NCBI GenBank assembly: GCA_023653785.1
Contig: JAMKCH010051327.1
Span: forward strand, 84,831 to 148,830
Length of the DNA stretch: 64,000 nt
DNA from: Ophioderma brevispina
Taxonomy: Eukaryota > Echinodermata > Ophiuroidea > Amphilepidida > Ophiodermatidae
Reading direction: 5' to 3'
Shown here: one piece after another, positions 45,045 through 54,720 of the stretch
Position numbering within the stretch: position 1 is the stretch's first letter
How the letters are laid out: the number at the start of each line of letters is the position of its first letter
Notes under the pieces: model-generated
The model's input: the letters and a program-made list of their open reading frames with translations, nothing else
Databases searched by the model: none
What the model was told of the DNA's origin: nothing
Position numbers and translations under genes: made by a program

Positions 45045-45995
45045 AGGATCCAATTTATTTCCGTATGACGTTGCATTTTATTATTAGGAAAATAAAAGCA
45101 CGATTGCATATTTTGATCCAGAGTTTGTGAGATTGATAGTTTGAAGATGACGCTTATGACGCTGATGATCTACACTTAATCGAGTCAGATGACACTTTTG
45201 CTAATTTCTCACCATCAAGCGAAATTGTGCCGAATCAAGGCAGACCAAATTGGCTAGAGATACTGTTCCGCTTGGTTTAACCGAAGAAACGCGAGCGTAG
45301 CGAAGAACTCCAAAATCGCATCAAAAATTTCAAATCAAAGCATAATGTAAAAAACAGACATCAATATTATCAATTTGAGGCTGACAAAAGCCTGTAGCCT
45401 GTGGGTAAGATGTGGATGGAAAGTTGGATATTTAAACAAAAAGAATCCCAGTAAAATTTTACGCAAAAATAACATTGCAAAAAATACCCGGAAAAAAAAA
45501 TTGGTGTATTTTTTTCTTTCAAACCATGGTTGAATCCTGAAATTTCACCTAGAGTTGAGGCAGCCGCTTTGAATGTCCCTGCAAGACACACCAGCTTCTA
45601 AGGATAATATCGAATTACAGGATATGAGTGAAACTTCCGATCAAGTAAAGAGAAGTCGTGGGTGATCTGACCAGCGAAATAAGACTGAGTTGGTGTTAAC
45701 ATGATCTAGCTTTCAAAACAGTACGAATCTCGAAAGAGCCGACATTTTATCAAAACAATCAGCGGGCAAGCGAAAGCTGCTAAAATGAAAATAACAGCGG
45801 CAAAAAACCACCAATTTCTGGTATTGAGTCTCGAAAAAGATTTGAAACAGCTAGATGAAGAGGAAACGGCGGAAATGATAAATGGATTACGGATGCAAGA
45901 AGTCTTGAAATTTTTGTTGAAACAGAATTTCGAAGTCAGGTCAACCGAATACGCGCGACTGTAGAAAAATTCTTTATTATCAGACAAAAAGCTCG
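45045..45995 (+). pseudogene. Unassigned Polinton plus-strand gene region
   Basis: Read across frames, the plus strand has acidic blocks ('DADDLHLIESDDTFANFS' near 45155-45210) and a helical Lys/Glu block near 45760-45960 ('LEKDLKQLDEEETAEMINGL'). This hints at one or two regulatory or structural proteins. No family was recognised. An 'aaaaaatac...gtatttttt' imperfect hairpin sits at about 45479-45516. Confidence 0.35.
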
Positions 45996-46049
45996 CTAAC
46001 GATTCAAACCTTGTTTAGGAGAACAGGGTTCACCATAGCATCCATATTG

Positions 46050-46780
46050 ACAGCTATTGGATAGCGATTTCAACCATTGTAGCGGCTACCAAAAAATACA
46101 GTTTACAGCTAGTTCTCCAGCTCCAAACCCGACTTCCACCAAAAAACCGGTCCAGATCCAGTGGACCAAGGCCCAGGTCCACCAAAGCCAAAAACTTGGT
46201 CTGAGTGGTTCAAAGCGCAGCTTCAAAAAATTGCAAACCTTTGATTAGTCGGAGACACGTTTGATCGCTCTCTCCCAGGGATTAGTGGTCGGTAATCATT
46301 GTTTTGAAAGCTGGAGCTCAGTGTTGGATTTTTGGCTGATCATATATCTGGCTTTTGCTCTCTGGTGGAGGACTTTTGCTACACGCGGCTGAAGGAAATT
46401 TACGATGAAAGAAAAAAGAAGAATAAAATGGGGATGCATTTACTACGAACTGAGTGATGATGAATTTTTTCGACAAATTTCCGACAGCTCAAAAGATTTT
46501 ATATGTGGGAAGGCATACGAGCCTTCGAAATTGTTCGTGGCTTGTAGTGGATTCAACGGGGAAAAAGTGAGACAGCAGGGAGTTAATCTTCTTTTAGATG
46601 ATCGACATTGGTATAGCGTCAATTTATAATGCGAACTCCACCCTGGAAGTGGCACTTGGATGAAGAAACCGTCTCTGGATGAGAACCATAAATTTTGTTC
46701 AAAAAAATTCGGTTCAACAAGGGGTAACAAGAATGATCTGCGGGACTTCAAAAAAAGTGTGGTAGATTGGATGAATTTTC
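46050..46780 (+). pseudogene. Unassigned Polinton frames, one with a hydrophobic stretch
   Basis: 46080-46250 encodes a Pro/Ser/Lys-rich segment. 46310-46400 encodes, across frame changes, a hydrophobic Gly/Leu-rich stretch that looks membrane-spanning, followed by a Lys-rich tail. A 74-codon frame, 46405-46629, begins 'MKEKRRIKWGCIYYELSDDE' and ends 'DDRHWYSVNL'. I considered an adenovirus-type protease here, but the catalytic pattern is not convincing. Confidence 0.35.
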
Positions 46781-46797
46781 TGAGCTTTTTTGAGTAA

Positions 46798-46828
46798 AAA
46801 AAAACCTTAACATGTTAGAGTTTTTTTT
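46798..46828. terminator. Palindrome with T-runs on both strands
   Basis: 'ccttaacatgttagagtttttttt' has a central 'taacatgtta' palindrome. It has an A run on its left (T run on the minus strand) and eight T on its right. It lies between the plus-strand frames ending near 46780 and the minus-strand frames beginning near 47160, where it could serve both strands. Confidence 0.5.
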
Positions 46829-46939
46829 TATTTCAACCACAAAACTTTCACAGTCACGAAAATCATCCATATAAACTCGAAAGCAAGTTCAACTTTTGCG
46901 TTGTGTGCCGCTTTTTCTCTTTCAGTTATGATAATTCTT

Positions 46940-47165
46940 TGCTATCATCGTTCAATTTTTCTTGGACTTTGATTCAATGTTTATTATTATCGAAAATACA
47001 ACGCGAACAAGCCGAAAACAATTCCACCTTCTGATTCTGCTTGGACTTCGCTTTGCCCGCGCTTCGATGGACTTAGGAGGTTCATCAAAGTCATCATGAT
47101 CTGGCATTTGATTCAGGATTTTTGCTCCAAAAAGCTTGCACATCACCGAGTCATTTAAATCCAAT
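46940..47165 (-). pseudogene. Small unassigned Polinton frame
   Basis: A 70-codon minus-strand frame, 'MDLNDSVMCKLFGAKILNQM...', has a Pro/Lys/Arg-rich middle and a hydrophobic end. No family was recognised. Confidence 0.3.
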
Positions 47166-47399
47166 TTTCATGTCAGAAGTCGCCACTTGAATGGAAATTG
47201 TTGTACCCATTCAAATTTCCCACGAGAAAGTTCCATGTGTTGCTAGGAAGCAGGTACAAAACCATGTTCTAAACAAAAATCTAGCTTGCTGGGCATACTG
47301 TAAAGTTTTCCGGTATCTAGAGATAGAACTTGGAATGTCCACAGCTGAAGTATCGCATCTTCCACAATCGCCAAAAACTGTTTTTGAGAATCGAAAGCT

Positions 47400-48255
47400 T
47401 CTACCGAACCAATAATAGTCGATCTGGTCTGAGCTTGTTTATTCTAGGATAGCCCAGACTTAAGTTCGAATACTGTCATTGATTCTAGTAACTCCAGCTC
47501 TGGTAAACTTGCTTGATGATTACTCGACCACGAAAGATCCAAAGCCGCCATGTGATCACCTTGTTTGATGGAAAGATCCGTGATCCAGGATCATGATCAA
47601 AATTTTGGTGAAGATACTCTATTTTGAGTTGTTGATCGTGAGCGCCAAATCTTCCAGAAGCTGGTATAAAGTAAGTACCTAGATCGTGCTTGTTTCCCAA
47701 TTTGAATTGTAATTTTCCTCCAGGCAGTCAAAATCTCCTTTGATCGGCGGACCTCTTTTAATCGCGTAGTAGTAAAAGCTTCCAATTCCATTCGAGTAAT
47801 CAAACTTTTGTCGAAAGTTCGCCGGTGACTAATTCCAAATTCCGCACAAATTCGCTGGATAAGCGTCTTGTCGATTCATGTTAACGGTATCAAACGAACT
47901 CTCAGTGGGTAAGCGGTACACTCATTCGGAAAAATTCTCCTAAGCTGATAGTAAGGTGAAATCGAAAGACGCTCCTAGTCATCGGATCATCGTGATTCAA
48001 GAGATCTTTACCCACACCACAACCCGTGTACGAACCACACGGCAAAATTAAAGCTGGCTTTGCCCGATTGTATCTGATTTGACAGCCATGAATCGGACAA
48101 GTTTTATCTGTGATTTTTGGAATCTGTATGCTCCCAATGTAGGAAATTACGTGAAATCCTGATTTTCGATTAATGCGAAAATATTTCTTTGATCACGAGG
48201 ACTAAAATTGCGTCTAGGTTTCGAAATAACCCTCAACTCGCTTTGCTCCATTTAT
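47400..48255 (-). pseudogene. Unassigned Polinton gene region, possible structural protein
   Basis: Starting near the ATG at 48252 ('MEQSELRVISKPRRNFSPRD'), frames continue with a Cys-containing block ('DKTCPIHGCQIRYNRAKP' near 48040-48105). A second ATG near 47879 ('MNRQDAYPANLCGIW') begins another block. A Gly/Asn-rich 'GTYFIPASGRFGAHDQQ' segment follows near 47630-47680. The last parts look beta-rich. A minor capsid protein is possible, but I cannot show it. Confidence 0.35.
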
Positions 48256-48269
48256 TGATCAAAATAAAA

Positions 48270-49015
48270 TGAAGGATGGCACTTTGGTAACGATCCGAAA
48301 ACGCTGAGAAAGGAAGCCGATTAGTCTCTCAGAGACGATAGACAACTCCAACGAAAATTTAAAAATTGGTCTGAAATCCTCTGGGACGAGTGGGTTTGGT
48401 AAAACATAGACCGAGCTTATTGGTCTACACGCATGAAGGACGTCAACCACAACGATATAATAGTGTTTGCCGGTATGTACAAACTTTGAAGCTTAACAAA
48501 AAGAGTTTTCTAGTCAAATCGATGGGTTTGAATTTGAAGTCGATAAAAAAACTGGAAAAATCCAATGACGATTCCGCAAGAGTACGAAATTTGTTTTCCG
48601 GATAGATTTTTGGAAATGCTCGGCTTGGATGCTAAAGGGTGGTTATCAGCTGGGGTTACGAAGGCAAACCACTCGGTTGAGTTTACTCCGCAACGAATTT
48701 TAGTGTATCTAAAACAAGCTATCAACCACCGGAAATATCGTAAACGGAAGCGGGTCTCAGCTGCTAGGTTTTATTCCGATTCCAAAAGTCGATTTTGGTG
48801 AGTACTTCTCCACGATTTTTGAAAAGCCTAGTTTTAAACGCCTGCAAACTACCAACATTCACGAGCTCGGCTTGGACTATAAGATAGAATGGCGAAGTAA
48901 TATAAGGCACACTCGAAATCACGAGCAAAAGTTGGACTTTGATGAAAAAAATGGCGGCATTTACGGACCGCGAGAAAGGTAGAAAACTTAAACCCATCCC
49001 AGTTAGACTTATACA
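48270..49015 (+). pseudogene. Candidate Polinton structural protein
   Basis: Across frame changes the plus strand shows 'PQEYEICFPDRFLEMLGLD' (about 48568-48625) and later 'FGEYFSTIFEKPSFKRLQ' (about 48796-48850), with 'NIHELGLDYKIEWRSN' after it. The last pattern (vG.yf.tFekP.f..L....i..i.ld) is one I associate with a protein common in animal Polintons, located between capsid and integrase genes. Its exact role is uncertain; a penton-type minor capsid protein is one option. Confidence 0.45.
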
Positions 49016-49049
49016 TTACGTCAAAAGACGGAGCTAGAATGACTGGTTT

Positions 49050-50040
49050 TTAGATTCATATGGGTAATATAACAAAATTACCGATTTGAGTGGAACCAAT
49101 CGAGCCGCAAGATGCTGCGACCGAAGCCAATACGTCACGAACTACGCAACGCATTTGAACAACATCAAGCTGGATAAGGCTGGTGGAGAAATGACTGGGG
49201 ATTTGGATGTGGGACTTCACAATGTAACAAATAGCGGTCCCGCTCAATGATGGAGATCTCGCGAACAAAGGTTACGTGGACACGCTCGTCCAACACGAAC
49301 ACGATGTAAAACTTACGATCTCGGCCGATACCATCGTGTTTCCTCACGAAGACGGAACCAAGGGAATATTTTTCCGTGAGAGCTAAAAGAACATAGTTAC
49401 TAGCGATGGCCAATGGTTGAAATTGAAATAACATCATCGACGCCGGAATAGATGTGATTAAGGTATACAATGCCAATAAAACAGCAAATCGCGATTAGAA
49501 CCAAAGGACTCTTTCCGTTAGATAACCCCGGAAGGGATCTGGGTATCCTTCGACTCTGTAGTTAGTACCATTTTTCAAATTGCCTTTGGAGCTCAAATTC
49601 CAGGCCTTGGACTCTGCTCTTTCCAGCGAAACCAATGAAACATAGCACACCCTCCCATAATGACTCGGTGATAAGATTCGACAAAAAATCCACCCGCCAA
49701 CAATTATTTTTAACGATCAGATGGGGTGAGGACGCGATTAAATATTCCATAACAAATACAAGGGATATGGGATCCAATCCAATCTCGTATAGCTTGGATA
49801 CATCAAGGTTGAACATATAGCATTCGAGTATACGGAAGAAAGAAAAAACTTGATGTGGATAAACGGCGATCAAAAAAAGAAGCATGCTGAAGACTTATAT
49901 CCACTAAGTGCCATCCTGATTGGAGTCAAAGAAACTGGGAAATTCCGGTTTTACATTGCGCAATTGTCTAAACAAGAAAATAATCCAACATTTCATAGAT
50001 TTTCACGTAGAGAATTATACCGATGACGAAGTGCCTTATT
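49050..50040 (+). pseudogene. Tail-fibre-like protein (receptor-binding type), broken
   Basis: The plus strand encodes 'LDKAGGEMTGDLDVGLHNVT' (about 49170-49230). After a frame change near 49245 come 'DGDLANKGYVDTLVQHEHD' (about 49248-49305) and 'FRESKNIV'-like residues near 49370-49395, with a stop in between. The K.GG.MTGdLdmg...i.n....dA..KgYVD pattern is a hallmark of phage tail-fibre and collar repeats. A downstream block (about 49640-49900) is beta-rich with Trp/Gly ('LTIRWGEDAIKYS'). In a virus-like element this would be a fibre or attachment protein; that role is inferred. Confidence 0.55.
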
Positions 50041-50149
50041 CTATAAATAAAAGATGAAGAAACAAGCGCGCCAAAATTTGTATCCTGAACTTTCAGAAGC
50101 ACTGAGGGTCAGGTGTACAATTTCGCTCAAACAAAAATCTCCGAAATCA

Positions 50150-50725
50150 GAGAATTTTGGAAGGTGAAGTAGATCACCGAGATAAACTAAGGAGAAAATA
50201 CAAGATGTTGGAATGTGTTACAATCTCGCTCAGGTTTCAGGACTTATTGCAGTCGGTTCAGGCCACTGGGCGCAGTTGGAACCCTGGCAAGTGGAGTAGG
50301 TGCTGTCGTATCAATTCCTCTCGGAGGTGTGGCAATTGTCGGTGGATTGTTAAGGGCCAACGGAGTGGCTCTCGGAAAGGTGACGATGAAGAAGGTAGAA
50401 AACATGAGAGTATCAAAAGAAACTGCTGAGTTCTAGTCTGAATACTGTGAAAGATCTCATGTCCAATGCGTTACAAGATGGGAATGTTAGCAATGAAGAT
50501 TTTCATCACAATTCAAGAGAAGTAGAAGTAGAGAAAATTATAGGAGTCACAAGGCTGGAATAAAACATAGAACCCGTTGCAGATCTAATCGAATTGACAG
50601 CTGAGAGAGAAAGAGAGATTTCGAGAGGAAGGTGAGCAAGCTGGGATACAGCTGGGGAAAAAAGAAGCTCTAGAGAACATTCTCTCGAAGGTAGGCCAGT
50701 AAGTGAGAAACAAATTAGAGTTTAA
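50150..50725 (+). pseudogene. Glycine-rich hydrophobic Polinton protein, broken
   Basis: The frame ending at 50436 encodes 'GAVGTLASGVGAVVSIPLGG', then 'VAIVGGLLRANGVALGKVTM'. That is a long Gly/Val/Ala membrane-active segment followed by a basic end. After a frame change comes 'LMSNALQDGNVSNEDFHHN', like the 'al.Dg.IS..EF..' helix found in this short Polinton protein. A Glu/Arg-rich end runs to about 50720. It may be a membrane-active virion protein; no enzyme is suggested. A strong hairpin follows at 50763. Confidence 0.55.
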
Positions 50726-50762
50726 GTTTGTCGTGTACAAAAGAAACGAGCAAAAAAAAATT

Positions 50763-50804
50763 CTGTTCACAAAATTTATCGTGAACAGATTTTTTTTTTT
50801 TTTT
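50763..50804. terminator. Strong hairpin with T-runs on both strands
   Basis: An 8-bp perfect stem (ctgttcac / gtgaacag) encloses a 10-base loop at 50763-50788, followed by A and about 15 T (50790-50804). Reading the minus strand, the same stem is followed by aa and nine T. It lies between the hydrophobic-protein gene and the integrase gene. Confidence 0.75.
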
Positions 50805-50964
50805 GCTTAGACTTAGACTTCGACTTCGCTTAGCTTTATTGTATCTTTCTAACGCCTCAGCCATGCATCTGGGTTCTGCGCGAATTCTTCTTGATGGAGT
50901 ATCAAAAAGATATGCAGCGTAAATCCAAAAAAATAAATCATTCATTGCTTTATTTTAAAAATAA

Positions 50965-51949
50965 ATGGACAACAAACTCACCAAGATGTACTACTCTCCA
51001 AAAGGATTTTGGAAAGGAGTTTCCGCGATCGACAAGTTAGCGAAGGGAGGCAAAGTGAGTAAGGATGCAGCTAGACAATTTTTGAAAAAAAGCAGGCTTT
51101 TTGTGGCAGTTTATCTGCCAAGCTCCAAAGTACATTCCCGGGGAGCAAAAATTCAATGTGAGTATGCCAATGAGTTCATCAGGAGGATTGTTATTTCTAC
51201 CCGCACGATTCAACCTGGAAAAGGACGCAAACTCTAAAATATGCTCTAACTGTGTTGATGTTGCTAGCAGGTTCAAAGAGGCGGAGCCTCTAAGCACCAA
51301 AGCTCAGAGGAAGTTGCCAAAAGCTTTCGAGAAAATTTACGCTAGAAAAGGCTGACATGGCCAAAAGTTGTTGCAGTTGACCCAGGTCGAGATTTTTTTG
51401 GTGAGTCTAAAATGATGAAAAAGCATAATGTAAACATTCGTCGAGGTGAGGCTGAGGCAAAATCGAGCTCAAGCTTTTGTCGAAAGATTCAACAGGGCAC
51501 TGGCGGAAAGATTGTTTGGTTATCAGACTGCGCAATAAATTTTATTGGAAGCTAGGGGTGAAAAGAATGTAAATCGAGGATGGTTTTTGAGCTGCCGGAA
51601 CGAATCGCCAGCTATAAAGAGAAAAAAGTCGACTTGATTGGAATGAAACTAGCGAGCAATCAAAGAAAAAGAATGTCGAAGCTGAGAGTTCAGCTCCACA
51701 AAAATTTGAAAAATGAAAAACAGATCCAAGCAACGTGAAATTGAGAATGGTACGAGCATGGAGAATCTGAGGGAGGATTCAAGAAGGCGAGCAACAGACG
51801 CTATCTGGAGTGTCAACACTTATGTAATCGATAGCGTTGTAGAAAAACCAGGAGGTCCAATTTTGTATTATCAGAGTGAAGGTGCACCAGGACGAGCTTT
51901 CGTTAGACAAGAGTTATTGGTTGTACCAAAGGGCACCAAAATCCCCTAA
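50965..51949 (+). pseudogene. Polinton DDE integrase (retroviral-type), broken
   Basis: It starts at ATG 50965 and opens with 'KMYYSPKGFWKGVSAIDKLA', the usual Polinton integrase head with a helix-turn-helix-like region. The catalytic triad can be followed across frames: Asp in an 'HQED-LLFLP' context near 51170-51190, Asp in 'VDPGRDFFG' (51376-51402), and Glu in 'VERFN' (51479-51492). 'VDVASRFKEAEPLSTK' lies between the first two. The C-terminal domain ends 'GAPGRAFVRQELLVVPKGTK' with the stop at 51947-51949. Four or five frameshifts interrupt an otherwise well-kept sequence. It catalyses the strand-transfer step that makes 6-bp duplications. It is followed by a hairpin. Confidence 0.85.
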
Positions 51950-51957
51950 GAATTGGA

Positions 51958-52590
51958 GTTAAACAAAATCCGGGCTGGAGGTTTATCCAGCTGGGATTAG
52001 TTTTTGGGTTTCACTAGATCGAGGTCGGGTAATAAACCGCCCTTCTTGATTTTGGCTTGCCTTTCGGTTCTAACTAGAAGAGGAGGATTTTGAGTTTCTA
52101 GTCTTGGTTAGAACCGAAGGAGCCAACTTGTTCGCCTACATGAAGAGTAATGATACAACCATTTCATTGGAGGTTAATGGGTTGGTGTCTGTGATCAGTA
52201 GATTGCACCGATTCCAGTTCCTCCCATTTGAGGATTTCTTGGAATCTGGTTGCGTGATCCTCGCAGAGAGGTTGATCGAACTCTTCGGTTCGAAATTTCA
52301 AAATTTTTGCCGCTGCCATCTTTTTTGTTATATGCAAATATTTTATAAATCATTTTTTTTGCCAAAAAAAAAAAAGTTGTTGTGCATGGAGATATCTAGG
52401 GGGGTTTTGTGATAGAGAAGATTTCTGTGCATGAGGTATCTAGGGACATGTTGTACAGGGATTGCTGTTGGTTGTATGTGGGGTTTGGGGTGTAGGGGGT
52501 CGGTTGTTGTAATGGTGTGAAAGAGGAGGAGGCTTTGCACAGGAGTTTACGTAAAATCGATTTTGGCCAGGAATGCCCTTTCCTACTACT
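51958..52590 (-). repeat. Polinton right terminal inverted repeat
   Basis: Reverse-complement partner of 35060-35735. It ends '...ctactact' at 52590. It contains the minus-strand copy of the small embedded frame (about 52319 downwards) and a 'ggttctaactagaagagg' block also present in the left arm. Confidence 0.85.
51965..52008 (+). terminator. Hairpin plus T-run after the integrase
   Basis: 'atccgggctgg' pairs (9 of 11) with 'ccagctgggat' around 'aggtttat', followed by 'tagttttt'. It begins about 35 bp after the integrase stop. Because it lies within the inverted repeat, the same hairpin appears at the left end. Confidence 0.6.
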
Positions 52591-52596
52591 TTCTTG
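52591..52596. repeat. Polinton target-site duplication, right
   Basis: 'ttcttg' follows the element end. It differs from the left 'ttcttt' at the last base only. Confidence 0.7.
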
Positions 52597-52914
52597 TATT
52601 TTACTGTCATCAGTTAGAACCAGTAGTCATGTCTTTCACATACACCAACTTAACATAGACATTTCCTTATTTCATTAAATACACGCCATTCGTAAGTAAC
52701 TCAAACTTTCAAAAAGACTTTCTCAAAACTGATTTTGTGATTTCGACCAGTATGCAAAACCACGACGTATGCCCTTCAATGGGAAGAGATAACCATCAAC
52801 CTATTGCCACTACAGACGGTACCCAACTCAAAGAGGTCAGGGGGGAATTAAAAGTAACTGGGCCCTATAGTGTGGGTTGGTATGTCAATGAAACAGTTCC
52901 CGTAGGATTTGGGT
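52597..52914. other. Host flank of the Polinton, no gene recognised
   Basis: The 62-codon frame at 52737-52925 shows no domain and runs into the next foldback element. Confidence 0.35.
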
Positions 52915-53725
52915 GCCAAAGTTGATTTTCTTGTGTTTTTCTTCAATAGGGACCAGGACAGTAAGAAAATGATGGGGTGCAAATTTCGACTTGTTGCCCC
53001 CTTCCTCCAAGGGCGGAAAATGTTACTCAGGGAAAAATTTAATATCGAGTCGATCGGAATGGTTGTTTTTAATGACATTAAAAAGTTTGTCTCCTTATAA
53101 GGATTAGAAAAAGTATAAATTTGCCTAGTTAGCGCTATAGCCCCATAAGGGTTCAGGTCATCCTGGGGGGTAAGATTACCTAATGCTCAGATTTTGTGTG
53201 AAACTGGTGATAAGTTGTTGTATGACCACAGGATCCCAAAAATGTATTATTTTACAGTGTGTGACATTTGGTTGGCTAATTACATAGCAAAAGGTCGCAA
53301 GGGTCTCCATGGCATATGGGGGGTCACCAGAACTTTACCTGGATGTCGTAATGGTGATATCAAAAGATCAATTAAAGCTTTCTGTTTTCAGTATGGACAC
53401 AAGCGAATAATGTGACACCACTTTCACACAAATCGGGCATTTACCCCCAGGGTGACCTTGTACTATTATGGGGCTATACCGATTTAAATAAAGGTTGGAA
53501 CCTAGGGCAAATATAATACTTTTTCTAATCCTTATGACTAGACGAAACGCGTTAGTGTACATTTTAAAACACAATTTGATCGATTTTAACATTTTCCCTG
53601 TGTAACTAACAATTTTCCCAAGTGAAGAAGGGGGAATGGCAGCAGTAGAGAAAATTTTGCACCCCATCATTTCACTGACAGTTTGGGTCCTATTGAAACC
53701 CAACCAGCAAAAAATCAATTTAAGC
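52915..53725. mobile_element. Foldback element, family shared with 10.9-11.5 kb
   Basis: The left arm (about 52920-53190) and right arm (about 53425-53720) are inverse copies. Shared words in order are 'caatagg.acc', 'aaatgatggggtgcaaa', 'aaggattagaaaaagtat', 'tatagccccata', 'aggtca.cctgggg' and 'agattttgtgtgaaa'. The 230-bp loop carries a 73-codon frame (53194-53415) without a domain. Confidence 0.75.
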
Positions 53726-53959
53726 ATGAAAAAATGAAAATCCTAGGGAATACACACCAACAACAATACTACGTTGCGAAAGCAAGGGAGACTCCTGTCA
53801 TGGCAATAGGACAAGCTTGGAAGGATGCAATAAAATCACCACCTATGGCACTCTGGTATCTCCAATTCAACCAAGTTGAAGGTCAATAGACGCCTGGTGA
53901 AGGACTTTTTTCACCCAAAATTCTAGGGCGGAATTCCCGCCTCTGAACAAGGAGGAAGC
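53726..53959. other. Unassigned DNA
   Basis: A short plus-strand frame (53683-53889) overlaps the foldback arm. Nothing recognised. Confidence 0.3.
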
Positions 53960-54720
53960 GTCCGCTCGGGACTTTGTTAATTTTTGAAACGTCTACATGC
54001 CGTGGCCCGGGCTGGGTGAATTTTCCACGTGGCAGGGCCACGGCATGGAAAAACCAGCGCTAGTTTTGACCAAAAAGGCCTACCGGTTAATCTACTCCAG
54101 AACTAGAAATAACTAAGTTACCCTTTCACGTGGCCGGGCCACGGCAGCAAAATTTAGCCGGGCCACAACCGAAAATCACCTATTTAGTGGGCCGGAGAAT
54201 ACCCGTAGGGTCCGCAAGAAAATGTTGGCCACTGTTCGGTTTCCGGGAAACCTATGTAGGATAAGGTGTTGAAGGGTTCATATCTAATGTTTTAGAGAGT
54301 GTGTATCATGCCCGGTTTCTGACAGCAAACTCGCACAAATCAGTTGAGTTTAAGTACTGGGCCATCGCTATGAAGTTGCTCTAAGGATAGAAAAGGGGCC
54401 GCGACAAGAACGTATACTATAGGAGGGTAGTGCATCTCAGACATTTCAAAAATAAAGTCCAGAGTTCAGAAAATAAACTAAGTCAAGAGCGGACCGCTTC
54501 CTTGGTCAGCGGAAAGTCGCCCTAGATCTTTCGGTGAAAAGTCACCTAGCCGGGCCACGGCATGTAGACTTTTCAAAAATGAACTCAGTCCAGAGCGGAC
54601 CGCTTCCTTGTTCAGCGGAAAGTCGCCCTAGATCTTTCGGTGAAAAGTCACCTAGCCGGGCCACGGCATGTAGACTTTTCAAAAATGAACTAAGTCCGCA
54701 ATGAAATCCACTGAAATGGA
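53960..54720. repeat. Satellite with 'gccgggccacggcatg' units
   Basis: Two near-identical units of about 107 bp (54480-54587 and 54588-54695) read 'agagcggaccgcttcctt', 'cagcggaaagtcgcccta', 'cctagccgggccacggcat' and 'gtagacttttcaaaaatgaac'. More degenerate pieces of the same words lie at 53985-54190 ('ctacatgccgtggcccgg', 'gtggccgggccacggca') and 54445-54480. Related to 19375-19585. Confidence 0.8.

Larger units (their letters stand above)
35060..52590. mobile_element. Polinton/Maverick element, about 17.5 kb
   Basis: Both ends are inverted repeats starting 'agtag', and a 6-bp duplication flanks them. The interior encodes the diagnostic set for Polintons, the self-synthesising, virus-like transposons of animals. 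On the plus strand there are protein-primed DNA polymerase B, a DDE integrase, a tail-fibre-like protein and a hydrophobic protein. On the minus strand there are an FtsK-type ATPase and a double-jelly-roll major capsid protein, with further unassigned frames. I did not find a convincing adenovirus-type cysteine protease. Every long gene is broken, mostly by frameshifts, so the copy is not functional as given. Length and layout are normal for the family (15-20 kb). Confidence 0.92.

Noticed and set aside
46405..46629. Possible adenovirus-type cysteine protease of the Polinton
   Set aside because: 'DDRHWYSVNL' has an HW pair, but the Cys and the spacing of the catalytic residues could not be found in any frame.
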